A stretch of DNA of 64,000 nt from Candidatus Rhodoferax mariagerensis. Lineage in GTDB: Bacteria > Pseudomonadota > Gammaproteobacteria > Burkholderiales > Burkholderiaceae_C. Below the pieces are notes generated by a model that was given only the letters and a program-made list of their open reading frames with translations, did not search any database and was not told where the DNA came from. This document shows, piece after piece, positions 56,081-64,000 of this stretch; the first letter of the stretch is position 1; the number at the start of each line of letters is the position of its first letter. The stretch is from positions 1 through 64,000 of the forward strand of contig JADKAW010000021.1 in assembly GCA_016719055.1 (NCBI GenBank), read 5' to 3'. The position numbers and the translations under genes were made by a program.

Positions 56081-58861
56081 ATGCAAGACAAATACCAGCA
56101 CCTAGACGTTGAACCCGCCGCCCAGGCCCATTGGCAGGCGCTTGACGCCTACCGGGTCCGTGACAACGCCCTGGATGCCCAAGGCCAGCCCAAGAAGAAG
56201 TTCTATGCCTGCTCCATGCTGCCCTACCCCAGTGGCAAGTTACACATGGGCCATGTGCGCAACTACACCATCAATGACATGCTGACGCGCTACCTGCGCA
56301 TGCAAGGCTACAACGTGCTCATGCCCATGGGCTGGGACGCCTTTGGCCTGCCGGCAGAAAACGCGGCACTCAAGAACGGCGTGCCACCGGCCAAGTGGAC
56401 GTTCGAGAACATCGCCTACATGAAACAGCAGATGCAGGCCATGGGCCTGGCCATTGACTGGAGCCGCGAGGTTGCCACCTGCACCCCCGAGTACTACAAG
56501 TGGAACCAATGGCTGTTTCTCAAGATGCTCGAAAAAGGCATTGCCTACCGCAAGACCCAGGTGGTCAACTGGGACCCGGTGGACATGACGGTGCTGGCCA
56601 ACGAGCAAGTGATCGACGGCAAAGGCTGGCGCACCGGGGCCGTGGTGGAAAAACGTGAGATTCCGGGCTATTACCTGGCTATCACCCAGTACGCTGACGA
56701 ACTGTTGGCCAACGTGACGGGCGACAAGATGCCGGGCTGGCCCGAGCGCGTCAAGCTGATGCAGGAGAACTGGATTGGCAAGAGCGAAGGTATGCGTTTT
56801 GCCTTCCCGCACCAGATTGCCGACGCCTCGGGCAAGCTGATTGGCGAAGGCCGCATGTATGTGTTTACCACCCGGCCTGACACCATCATGGGTGTGACCT
56901 TTTGCGCCGTTGCTCCTGAGCACCCGATTGCAGCGCACGCCGCAACCACCAACCCGGCGCTGGCAGCATTTATCGACGAGTGTGGCAAGGGCGGCACCAC
57001 CGAGGCCGAAATGGCGCTGAAAGAAAAAGTTGGTATGTCCACCGGCCTTTTTGTGACCCATCCGCTAAGCGGAGATCAAGTCGCGGTGTGGGTCGGTAAC
57101 TATGTGCTGATGTCGTACGGTGACGGGGCGGTGATGGGGGTGCCTGCGCACGATGAGCGGGACTTTGCGTTTGCCTTGAAATACGCTTTGCCAATCAAAC
57201 CAGTGGTCGGCGTGGTGGTTTCGGCGGGGACAGTGGTGTCGCCGGGTTCCTCAGACTGCGAGCAGAAGTCGTCACCCGGCGAACCCGCTGTCCCCACCTA
57301 CCGTGTATTCGATACTTCGGTTTGGCAGGACTGGTATGCCGAAAAAGGTTGCGGCATTGCCATCAATTCGGGCAAATTCGATGGGCTGGTGTTCAAGGAC
57401 TGCGTGACGGCGGTGATGGCTGATCTGGCGGCGCTGGGTCTGGGTGAGAAAAAAGTCACCTGGCGGCTGCGTGATTGGGGCGTGTCGCGCCAGCGCTACT
57501 GGGGCACGCCGATTCCGATCATCCACTGTGATGAACATGGCGCGGTGCCGGTACCGGAGAAAGACCTACCGGTGGTGCTGCCTGATGACCTGGTACCGGA
57601 CGGTTCGGGCAACCCGCTCAACAAGTGCGACGCGTTTCATGCGGGTGTCACCTGCCCCATCTGCGGCAAAGCTGCCCGGCGCGAAACCGACACCATGGAC
57701 ACCTTTGTTGACAGCTCGTGGTACTTCATGCGCTACTGCGACCCGGCCAATACCGAGAAAATGGTGGCCGACGGCGCTGATTACTGGATGCCGATGGACC
57801 AGTACATTGGTGGCATCGAACACGCCATCCTGCATCTGCTCTATGCCCGCTTCTGGACCAAGGTGATGCGCGACCTTGATTTGATCAAGGTCGATGAGCC
57901 TTTTACCAAACTGCTCACCCAGGGCATGGTGCTCAACCATATTTACTCACGCCGTACTGACAAGGGTGGCAAGGACTATTTCTGGCCGAGTGATGTCGAG
58001 CAGGTGTTTGACGCGGCGGGCAAAGTGACGGGTGCCCGCCTAATCAAGACCTTGGGTGATCTGCCGGTGGGCACGCCAATCGATTACGAGGGCGTGGGCA
58101 CCATGTCCAAGTCGAAAAACAATGGGGTTGATCCGCAGGACCTGATCGAGAAGTATGGTGCTGACACAGCGCGCCTCTACACCATGTTCACCGCTCCGCC
58201 CGAGGCCACTCTGGAATGGAACGATGCTGCGGTCGAGGGCAGTTACCGTTTCCTGCGCCGCGTCTGGAATTTCGCAGTCAAATTGACAGCTATGGATTTA
58301 GAAGCGGCTAATGCAGTATCCATGGGGGCTAGAGCCCTAAATGATATAAATTTTGGAAAAGAAGCCAAGGCCCTTCGGCTGGAGATTCACACGGTGCTCA
58401 AGCAGGTGGACTACGACTACCAGCGCATGCAGTACAACACGGTGGTGTCGGGTGCCATGAAAATGATCAACGCGCTGGAAGACTTCAGGGCAGTCGACAG
58501 TGCCGGTGCCCAGGTGGCATTGATCGAGGGTTTTGGTATTTTGTTGCGCTGCCTGTATCCGGCAACACCCCACATTGCCCATGCCCTATGGTCGCAATTG
58601 GGCTATGCCGATGCGTTGGGCGATCTGCTCGATGCACCCTGGCCGCAGGTCGACCCCAGCGCTTTGCTGCAGGACGAGATTGAACTCATGCTGCAAGTGA
58701 ATGGCAAGCTGCGTGGCGCCATTCGGGTCAGCGCCAGCGCGGACAAGGCAGCCATTGAGCAAGCGGCGATTGGCCATGAGATGTTCCAGAAACTGTCTGG
58801 CGGTGCCGCTCCTAAAAAAGTCATTGTTGTGCCAGGCCGTCTGGTCAATCTGGTGGTTTAA
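56081..58861 (+). CDS. leuS: Leucyl-tRNA synthetase
   Basis: LeuRS charges tRNA-Leu. The 926-residue class Ia enzyme has the HIGH-type PYPSGKLHMGHVRNYTINDM, the CP1 editing domain (TTRPDTIMGVTFCAVAPEHP), the zinc-like region, and the KMSKS-type GTMSKSKNNGVDPQDLIEKY, with an anticodon domain after residue 720. Two additions: a nested inverted repeat in CP1 (57226-57295) encoding about 20 extra residues, and an interspersed-repeat copy in the catalytic/anticodon linker (AMDLEAANAVSMGARALNDI). Both are in frame. The length is longer than the usual ~870. It precedes lptE by 3 nt. Confidence 0.96.
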   Translation: MQDKYQHLDVEPAAQAHWQALDAYRVRDNALDAQGQPKKKFYACSMLPYPSGKLHMGHVRNYTINDMLTRYLRMQGYNVLMPMGWDAFGLPAENAALKNGVPPAKWTFENIAYMKQQMQAMGLAIDWSREVATCTPEYYKWNQWLFLKMLEKGIAYRKTQVVNWDPVDMTVLANEQVIDGKGWRTGAVVEKREIPGYYLAITQYADELLANVTGDKMPGWPERVKLMQENWIGKSEGMRFAFPHQIADASGKLIGEGRMYVFTTRPDTIMGVTFCAVAPEHPIAAHAATTNPALAAFIDECGKGGTTEAEMALKEKVGMSTGLFVTHPLSGDQVAVWVGNYVLMSYGDGAVMGVPAHDERDFAFALKYALPIKPVVGVVVSAGTVVSPGSSDCEQKSSPGEPAVPTYRVFDTSVWQDWYAEKGCGIAINSGKFDGLVFKDCVTAVMADLAALGLGEKKVTWRLRDWGVSRQRYWGTPIPIIHCDEHGAVPVPEKDLPVVLPDDLVPDGSGNPLNKCDAFHAGVTCPICGKAARRETDTMDTFVDSSWYFMRYCDPANTEKMVADGADYWMPMDQYIGGIEHAILHLLYARFWTKVMRDLDLIKVDEPFTKLLTQGMVLNHIYSRRTDKGGKDYFWPSDVEQVFDAAGKVTGARLIKTLGDLPVGTPIDYEGVGTMSKSKNNGVDPQDLIEKYGADTARLYTMFTAPPEATLEWNDAAVEGSYRFLRRVWNFAVKLTAMDLEAANAVSMGARALNDINFGKEAKALRLEIHTVLKQVDYDYQRMQYNTVVSGAMKMINALEDFRAVDSAGAQVALIEGFGILLRCLYPATPHIAHALWSQLGYADALGDLLDAPWPQVDPSALLQDEIELMLQVNGKLRGAIRVSASADKAAIEQAAIGHEMFQKLSGGAAPKKVIVVPGRLVNLVV
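57226..57295 (+). repeat. Nested inverted repeat inside leuS
   Basis: GGGGACAG (57226) pairs with CTGTCCCC (ending 57295), and CGCCGGGT (57240) with ACCCGGCG (ending 57281). Together they could fold a long stem. It is in frame in the editing domain and encodes VSAGTVVSPGSSDCEQ then KSSPGEPAVPT, absent from typical LeuRS between VVGVV and YRVFDT. Confidence 0.65.
58286..58345 (+). repeat. Interspersed ~55-bp repeat, copy 14 (in leuS)
   Basis: CAGCTATGGATTTAGAAGCG, GCTAATGCAGTATCCATGG, GGGCTAGAGCCCTAAATGAT. Sense to leuS and in frame. Confidence 0.75.
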
Positions 58862-58864
58862 GGA

Positions 58865-59416
58865 ATGCCCGTGAAACAAACGTCTTGTCAACCGGCCCCA
58901 ATGGGTACTATGCCAAGCTTGTCCAGGCGCAAATTGTTCTCAGCGTTGCTGGCGTCAGGTGTTTTGGCGGGCTGCGGCTTCCAACTGCGCGGCTCGCAAA
59001 GTTTTGTGTTTTCCAGCATTGCCATCAATCCGCATCCTGGCGGGGCCATTGCACAAGAGTTGCGGCGTTCGATGGGTGCGACTGTGCGCGTGCTGCAGGC
59101 CAGCGAGCCCCTTTCACAGGCTCAGGTGGTTCTGGACGTGCTGGCAGAGCAACGCGAAAAAACCGTGGTGGGTGTCAATTCATCCGGTCAGGTGCGTGAA
59201 CTGCAGCTTCGCATCCGCGTCAAATTCCGGCTGAATACGCCCCAGGGCCAAGAACTGATCCCCGAAGACGAGATCCTGCAGCAGCGCGACATCAGCTACA
59301 ACGAGTCTGCCGCACTGGCCAAGGAGGCTGAAGAAGCCTTGCTCTACCAAGACATGCAGACCGATATTGTCCGGCAGATTCTGCGCCGCCTGGCCAGCGT
59401 CAAACAGGTTTCCTGA
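58865..59416 (+). CDS. lptE: LPS-assembly lipoprotein LptE
   Basis: LptE is the lipoprotein plug of LptD that inserts LPS into the outer membrane. The protein has a signal and lipobox (SALLASGVLAGCGFQLRGSQ), VVLDVLAEQREKTVVGVNSS, RIRVKFRLNTPQGQELIPED and QRDISYNESAALAKEAEEAL, then MQTDIVRQILRRL. The start is unsure: ATG 58865, GTG 58871 (better spaced from AAGGA) or ATG 58910 (nearest the signal). It follows leuS. The usual next gene holA is missing; a synteny break follows. Confidence 0.9.
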   Translation: MPVKQTSCQPAPMGTMPSLSRRKLFSALLASGVLAGCGFQLRGSQSFVFSSIAINPHPGGAIAQELRRSMGATVRVLQASEPLSQAQVVLDVLAEQREKTVVGVNSSGQVRELQLRIRVKFRLNTPQGQELIPEDEILQQRDISYNESAALAKEAEEALLYQDMQTDIVRQILRRLASVKQVS

Positions 59417-59571
59417 TGTTCCAAACCAGGCAATTGGCCGCTCAAAAAATTTTCAACAACCAGCACTGGTGCTCACACTTTCAGCCCGGCAATCTGGTCG
59501 GTTTGAATCCAATGTGTACAAACCTCGGGACCGGGCACGGCCAAGACGCCAAGTTTGCGATGTCACAGGCA
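59417..59571. other. Break point between lptE and aldehyde dehydrogenase
   Basis: I see no conserved gene. A frame 59416-59667 is not recognisable. holA, which follows lptE in most betaproteobacteria, is not present. Some sequence here may be a rearrangement scar. Confidence 0.35.
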
Positions 59572-61080
59572 TCAAAGATCAAACCGCACACCTTGCGCCA
59601 ACGGCAAAGCACTGGAGTAGTTGATGGTGTTGGTCACACGGCGCATGTAAGCCCGCCAAGCGTCTGAGCCCGACTCGCGGCCACCGCCGGTTTCTTTTTC
59701 GCCACCAAAGGCCCCACCAATTTCAGCGCCAGAGGTCCCAATGTTGACATTGGCAATGCCGCAGTCCGCGCCCTCTGCCGACATGAACGTTTCGGCCTCG
59801 CGCAGGTCATTGGTAAAGATGGCAGACGACAGCCCTTGTGGCACGTCGTTGTTGATGGCAATGGCTTGCGCCAGCGTCTGGTACGTCATGATGTACAAAA
59901 TGGGCGCAAACGTTTCGTGACGCACGATATCTGTTTGAGCTGGCATCTCCACCAACGCAGCATTCACGTAATAGGCATTTGGGTATCTCTCTTGCAGAAC
60001 CCTTTCGCCGCCCGTGACCACACCACCCTCTTGCTTGGCTTGCGCCAGCGCCGCTTGCATGGCATCAAATGCGGCGCGGTCAATCAGGGGCCCCAGCAAG
60101 ACGCCGGTCTCGGTTGGCGCACCCACTTTGAAGCTGGCAAAAGCTGTTTTCATGCGACCCAGCAAAACGTCAGCCACTGAGACGTGCACGATCAAGCGGC
60201 GGGCACTGGTGCAGCGCTGACCCGCCGTACCGGCTGCAGCAAAAGCGATGGCCCGTACCGCCATGTCCAGGTCCGCCGACGGTGCCACGATGATGGCGTT
60301 GTTGCCCCCCAATTCCAGCAAGCTGCGCCCAAAGCGCGCGGCCACGCTGGTGCCCACAGCACGCCCCATGCGGGTGCTGCCAGTGGCAGAGACCAGCGCA
60401 ACTTGGGGCTGGTCCACCAACGCTTGTCCCACATCGGCCAGACCCAGCAGCAATTGCGACAAGTCACGGGTGAGTTCGGGTTGGGCAAAGCGAAGGCAGG
60501 CGCGCTCAAACAAGGCTTGCACCGCCAGCGCGCACAGGGGTGCCTTTTCTGACGGTTTCCAGACCAGCGCATTGCCACAGACCAACGCCAGCGCGGCATT
60601 CCAGGCCCAAACCGCGACCGGGAAATTGAATGCCGTCACCACCCCCACCACACCCAGAGGCTGCCAGGTTTCCATCATGCGGTGACCAGGACGCTCGCTG
60701 GCGATCGTCAAGCCATGCAACTGACGCGACAATCCCACCGCGAAATCGCAGATGTCTATCATCTCCTGCACTTCGCCCAGACCTTCCGAGGCGACCTTGC
60801 CAACTTCCAGGGTGACAAGCTGGCCCAGCGCGCGTTTTTGGGCGCGCAATTCTTCGCCCAGCAAACGCACCAGTTCGCCGCGCTGGGGCGCAGGCACCTG
60901 CCGCCAGCGCAGGTAGGCGGAGTGGGCGCACTCCACGGTGCTGCCAGCTTCAGCCAAGCCCGCGGCTTGAACCTGGCCCATCAACGCGCCATCCACCGGT
61001 GAATAAACCGGCAAGTTACCTTCCGTGATGGCATCACCAGCAACGCCCAGCTCTTGTAACAACGAATTCACAAACATCAC
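59572..61080 (-). CDS. ALDH7-type aldehyde dehydrogenase (aminoadipate semialdehyde)
   Basis: This 502-residue NAD-dependent dehydrogenase has ITEGNLPVYSPVDGALMGQV, the cofactor region GVVTAFNFPVAVWAWNAALA, LELGGNNAIIVAPSADLDMA with the general base Glu, and the catalytic Cys in AGTAGQRCTSARRLIV. The C-terminus ETGGGRESGSDAWRAYMRRV is typical of ALDH7/AmaB, which oxidises aminoadipate semialdehyde to aminoadipate in lysine catabolism. Start at 61080 or the adjacent ATG. It converges with lptE and is divergent from arginase across 148 bp. Confidence 0.88.
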   Translation of the reverse strand: MMFVNSLLQELGVAGDAITEGNLPVYSPVDGALMGQVQAAGLAEAGSTVECAHSAYLRWRQVPAPQRGELVRLLGEELRAQKRALGQLVTLEVGKVASEGLGEVQEMIDICDFAVGLSRQLHGLTIASERPGHRMMETWQPLGVVGVVTAFNFPVAVWAWNAALALVCGNALVWKPSEKAPLCALAVQALFERACLRFAQPELTRDLSQLLLGLADVGQALVDQPQVALVSATGSTRMGRAVGTSVAARFGRSLLELGGNNAIIVAPSADLDMAVRAIAFAAAGTAGQRCTSARRLIVHVSVADVLLGRMKTAFASFKVGAPTETGVLLGPLIDRAAFDAMQAALAQAKQEGGVVTGGERVLQERYPNAYYVNAALVEMPAQTDIVRHETFAPILYIMTYQTLAQAIAINNDVPQGLSSAIFTNDLREAETFMSAEGADCGIANVNIGTSGAEIGGAFGGEKETGGGRESGSDAWRAYMRRVTNTINYSSALPLAQGVRFDL

Positions 61081-61228
61081 TTATCCCAAAATAAATCGGT
61101 CGATTATGCAAGCCAAATCACACCCAAAATTGTCATTCACAAAGTCAGCTTGCGCGGTCGTCCAAGTTGCTTAGCCCGGTTTTTCCGGACCCTCTACACT
61201 GTGCTTTTTATGTCTCGCGTGACCCACC

Positions 61229-62152
61229 ATGAACCATAACATCAGCGTGATAGGCGCACCCACAGACATCGGCGCAGGCAGCAGAGGTGCCAGCATGGGC
61301 CCCGAAGCATTGCGAGTGGCCAATATCGTTCCGGTCTTGCAGGGTCACGGCTTGAACGTGATTGACCGGGGCAACCTGAGCGGCCCAAGCAACCCCTGGC
61401 TGCCCGCGGTGGATGGTTACCGTCATCTGGACGAAGTGGTGGCCTGGAACAGGGTGGTTCATGACGCCGTTTGTGCCGAGCTTGAGCAACACCGGCTGCC
61501 GATTTTGCTTGGTGGTGACCATTGTCTGGGCTTGGGATCGATCAGCGCCGTGGCACGCCATTGCCGAGAAACAAACAAGAAGTTGCGGGTGCTTTGGCTT
61601 GATGCCCATGCCGACTTCAATACCAACACACTCACGCCCAGCGGCAACATTCACGGCATGCCAGTGGCCTGCCTGTGTGGTTATGGTCCTCAAGCGCTGA
61701 TCAGTATGGGTGGCTGCGTGCCCGCCATCAATCCCAAATGGGTACGCCAGATCGGGATTCGCAGCGTCGATGAAGGTGAAAAACGCCTGGTGCATGAGGC
61801 AGGACTGGATGTGTATGACATGCGTTACATCGACGAGATGGGCATGCGTGCCGCCATGGCGCTGGCGTTGGCGCTGGTCGACGGCAACACGCATCTGCAC
61901 GTCAGCTTTGATGTTGATTTTCTGGACCCCGATATTGCGCCTGGCGTGGGAACCACCGTGCGCGGTGGCCCTACTTACCGCGAGGCACAGTTGTGCATGG
62001 AAATGATCGCCGACACTGGCCGCCTGGCCTCACTTGACGTGATGGAACTCAACCCGGCCTTTGATGTGCGCAACCGCACGGCCGAGGTAGCGGTGGATTT
62101 GATCGAGTCATTGTTCGGGAAAAGCACGCTGATGCGCCAGTCAGACAACTGA
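61229..62152 (+). CDS. rocF: Arginase (ureohydrolase)
   Basis: Arginase cleaves arginine to ornithine and urea with two Mn. The 307-residue protein has LLGGDHCLGLGSISAVARHC, LWLDAHADFNTNTLTPSGNI, and VSFDVDFLDPDIAPGVGTTV, the three metal-binding blocks, and the substrate loop with NTNTLTPSGNIHG, which is of the arginase rather than agmatinase type. The N-terminus NISVIGAPTDIGAGSRGASM fits RocF. It is divergent from the ALDH gene. With the ALDH it may support amino acid catabolism. Confidence 0.9.
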   Translation: MNHNISVIGAPTDIGAGSRGASMGPEALRVANIVPVLQGHGLNVIDRGNLSGPSNPWLPAVDGYRHLDEVVAWNRVVHDAVCAELEQHRLPILLGGDHCLGLGSISAVARHCRETNKKLRVLWLDAHADFNTNTLTPSGNIHGMPVACLCGYGPQALISMGGCVPAINPKWVRQIGIRSVDEGEKRLVHEAGLDVYDMRYIDEMGMRAAMALALALVDGNTHLHVSFDVDFLDPDIAPGVGTTVRGGPTYREAQLCMEMIADTGRLASLDVMELNPAFDVRNRTAEVAVDLIESLFGKSTLMRQSDN

Positions 62153-62158
62153 TGGCGT

Positions 62159-62850
62159 TCAGAAGGTTTCCCAGTCATCGTCTGCGCCTTTGGCAGCCGC
62201 TGCCGGCGCTGCCGGCGCTACAGCAGCCTTGGAGGCTGGCTTGGCGGCTACTTTGGGTTTTGCATGGCCCAGTTGCAAGGCTGTCGCTTTCGGCGCACTT
62301 GGGGCTGTTGCCAATGTCCTGGGCTTGTGCATTCAAACTGCCGGCTGCTGAGGCCATCTGTTCAACCAGCGTTGCATTTTGTTGGGTAGCCTGAGCCATT
62401 TCGGCCACCGCCTGGCCGACGCTGGCCACGCCACTGGTCAGCACGCCAGAGACATCAAGTGCAATACCGCCCGGCTGATTGACACGTGACACCATCAGCC
62501 CCTGCTCGGAACTCAACCATGCCACGGGCCAGTTGAATATGCAAAACCACCAGACAGATCAAGACAAGAGCCAGCACGTATTTGCTGATGGCTGATCCCT
62601 TGGCACTCAGGTGAGCGGCAGCAGCCACCACCACCAAGCCCAGTGTTGCACCAATCGCCAGGGTGGCGTCGATAAACTGGAAGCCCAAGATGAAACTGGC
62701 CACCGACCCTAGCTCGATACCCAACAATAATATTTGGTCACCAAACAAGGCTTGTGAATCGGCTTGGTCTGCCAACTGGTCTGCGCTGATATCAATCTCC
62801 TGTGATGAATAGCTGTTGAGAGCGGCTTGGTCACCGTTTGCACGCCCCAC
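62159..62850 (-). pseudogene. Methyl-accepting chemotaxis protein with large deletion
   Basis: The N-terminal part (GTG start, GDQILLLGIELGSVASFILG, FQFIDATLAIGATLGLVV and a second TM to HIQLARGMVE) matches the beginning of Comamonadaceae chemoreceptors. The signalling domain core is missing: reading shifts near 62515 to SSEQGLMVSRVNQ, then AVAEMAQATQQNATLVEQMA, the last helix of an MCP. The tail again shifts to end with AKGADDDWETF then TGA at 62159, the CheR-binding pentapeptide. So a deletion and at least two frame changes broke a gene of about 500-600 codons. Confidence 0.8.
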
Positions 62851-62935
62851 TGCGCAAGATACCTACAAACCCTATGGCAATGAGATACTTGCCAGCCGAA
62901 CGCCAAAAAAATTCATCTTTAGATCGGAGTAAGTC

Positions 62936-63397
62936 ATGGTTCTGGACGATATGTACTCAAGAGAGCGGTTTTTGTTCCAGCTCGATTGGATCCTGGCGCT
63001 GGAGCATCGACATCGCCACATCCTGCAGTCGGGCTTGGTGCATATTACCTACGATCCACAAGATGTTCATGGCTTGACGTTTGATGCTGCCGATGCTGCC
63101 AAACAATTGGGTGAAGTGCTGGCCTGTCTGAAAAAATCGTTTCGCAGCACCGACCTGATGGCACGCGAAGGCATGAGCTTCTGGATCTTGACACCTTTTA
63201 CCCAGCTTGACCCAGTGATGGAAAAGGTGCGCCACGTGCTGACGTATGCGCCCGAAAACGGCCTGGCCATTGCCAAGAGCAACATACGCATCTATTTGCT
63301 GCGCGACCATGTCAAAGGCGACTCGCTGGCATTTGGCAAGGCCGAAGATTTTCTGGACTATCTGCGCCAGCAGCCCGCTTCGGTCAAGCTGGACTGA
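62936..63397 (+). CDS. Small GGDEF-like protein, catalytically degenerate
   Basis: This 153-residue protein has VLDDMYSRERFLFQLDWILA, LVHITYDPQDVHGLTFDAAD, KKSFRSTDLMAREGMSFWIL and PENGLAIAKSNIRIYLL, a pattern I associate with short GGDEF-fold proteins (LKxxFRxTDxxxRxGxDxFxIL). The GGDEF signature loop is replaced by REGMSFW, so it should not make c-di-GMP; binding or regulation is more likely. Common in Comamonadaceae. Start ATG 62936, preceded by GGAG. Confidence 0.6.
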   Translation: MVLDDMYSRERFLFQLDWILALEHRHRHILQSGLVHITYDPQDVHGLTFDAADAAKQLGEVLACLKKSFRSTDLMAREGMSFWILTPFTQLDPVMEKVRHVLTYAPENGLAIAKSNIRIYLLRDHVKGDSLAFGKAEDFLDYLRQQPASVKLD

Positions 63398-63403
63398 TTT
63401 TTT

Positions 63404-64000
63404 TCACCTCAGCGGCAAATCCAGCCGCTCCAGGTTGTACCGTGCCTTGATATGGTCAGGGTCCAGCTGCAGCGCTCTGGTGTATTCACGGCGCGCCTCT
63501 GGCAAATGTCCGGCCAGCATGTAGGCGTAGCCCAGATTGTTGTGAACCCTGGCTTTGTCGGGCGAAAGACTGACCGTGGCTTGCCAGAGTGCAATTTCGT
63601 TGTTGTAGTCCTGATTTCTGTTGATCGTCAACAACGCCAGGCCCAGCACCAGCGCGACCATCAATCCTCGACACAGGTGCCGCGGTAGCCAGGCTGACAA
63701 CGCCACAACCAAAGCCATCGCCAGCGGCCAACTCGCCAGGTACACCTGACGGTCATTGGCCACATCCAGGCGCGGCAAAAAAATATACAGGGGTACCCAG
63801 TGCAGCAGTGCCCACTGCAATGCAAAGCTGATCCACGGTCGCCTGCGCCAGGCCAAACCGGCGGCTAAAGCGGCAGCAACCAACCCGCCAAGAAACAGCC
63901 AAGCGCCGCTGAGCGACGGCAAAACATGCAGATCCGGGTCAATAGTGAGCCACAGCGGCAGCCCCCACTGACGCATCAGATAACAAAAAGCCATCGCCTG
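63404..64000 (-). CDS. Multi-TM protein with C-terminal TPR, partial
   Basis: The visible part (199 codons, open at the right edge) has several TM helices (WLFLGGLVAAALAAGLAW, ASWPLAMALVVALSAWLP, GLMVALVLGLALLTINRN), then a TPR pair SPDKARVHNNLGYAYMLAGH and EARREYTRALQLDPDHIKAR. The order of membrane helices followed by TPR is that of the PMT/TMTC-like or O-antigen-ligase-like proteins. The N-terminus and the catalytic part lie outside, so the function is open. Confidence 0.65.
   Translation of the reverse strand, partial: QAMAFCYLMRQWGLPLWLTIDPDLHVLPSLSGAWLFLGGLVAAALAAGLAWRRRPWISFALQWALLHWVPLYIFLPRLDVANDRQVYLASWPLAMALVVALSAWLPRHLCRGLMVALVLGLALLTINRNQDYNNEIALWQATVSLSPDKARVHNNLGYAYMLAGHLPEARREYTRALQLDPDHIKARYNLERLDLPLR

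Noticed and set aside
1..64000. CRISPR arrays, tRNA or rRNA genes
   Set aside because: I saw no regularly spaced identical repeats of CRISPR type and no T-arm or anticodon-arm patterns of tRNA; the kelch repeats are coding and the 55-bp units are dispersed.

Overview
The window is about 60% GC, densely coded, and reads as a chromosomal segment of a betaproteobacterium in Burkholderiales, most likely Comamonadaceae near Rhodoferax, Polaromonas or Curvibacter. The reasons are gene content and order (dapB-exbB-exbD-leuS-lptE, ptsN-hprK-fur-bamE, tsaB-rimI-udg, purE-purK) and a short interspersed repeat that I associate with that family. The genus is inference from memory, not from a search.

Layout. 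1-1745: a decayed toxin-antitoxin island (broken HigB-type toxin with a HigA-type antitoxin at the edge, an intact VapBC pair with a palindromic operator, and a remnant of a second VapC that supplies the end of pyrF). 1730-9857: housekeeping and signalling (pyrF, CDF metal transporter, udg-rimI-tsaB operon, GAF/HD-GYP c-di-GMP phosphodiesterase divergent from a CHASE2 adenylate cyclase). 9887-18496: cell wall and envelope genes (dacB, SemiSWEET, GDSL lipoprotein, OmpW, secreted hydrolase), then the Sua5-type gene, purK, purE and cnoX. 18621-30010: an accessory stretch with a MITE-like element, an SDR, a deleted APC permease pseudogene, an AraC regulator, secreted proteins, Lrp/LysE, and a large frameshifted kelch protein. 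30168-35707: purC, a prolyl 4-hydroxylase-like protein, proA, an IS scar, an MFS transporter and ssb. 35907-42221: an RND efflux pair, then sulfide:quinone oxidoreductase, a DUF2892 membrane protein and an atypical CsoR-family repressor. 42288-50755: mnmA-nudix, pntAB, acyl-CoA synthetase, a nucleosidase, corA. 51076-59416: hpf, ptsN, hprK, fur, bamE, dapB, exbBD, leuS, lptE. 59572-64000: aldehyde dehydrogenase, arginase, a deleted chemoreceptor pseudogene, a small GGDEF-like protein and the end of a membrane/TPR protein.

How the genes work together. Several sets are clear: purC, purE and purK in purine synthesis; TsaB and the Sua5-type protein in tRNA t6A synthesis; PtsN and HprK in the nitrogen PTS; BamE, LptE, OmpW and DacB in the envelope; ExbB/ExbD with Fur-linked iron uptake as the likely client; SQR with its small partner and repressor in sulfide oxidation. 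HD-GYP and the cyclase share one intergenic region, so c-di-GMP and cAMP signalling meet there.

The most striking non-gene signal is a repeat unit of about 55 bp found about 14 times here. About ten copies lie inside conserved genes, in both orientations, and are read through in frame as extra or substituted peptide. A second family (ends TTAGGGCTCG) supplies the stop codons of two genes. A nested inverted repeat sits in frame inside leuS. These small mobile or repetitive sequences, together with several deletion pseudogenes, are where I would look first for something new.
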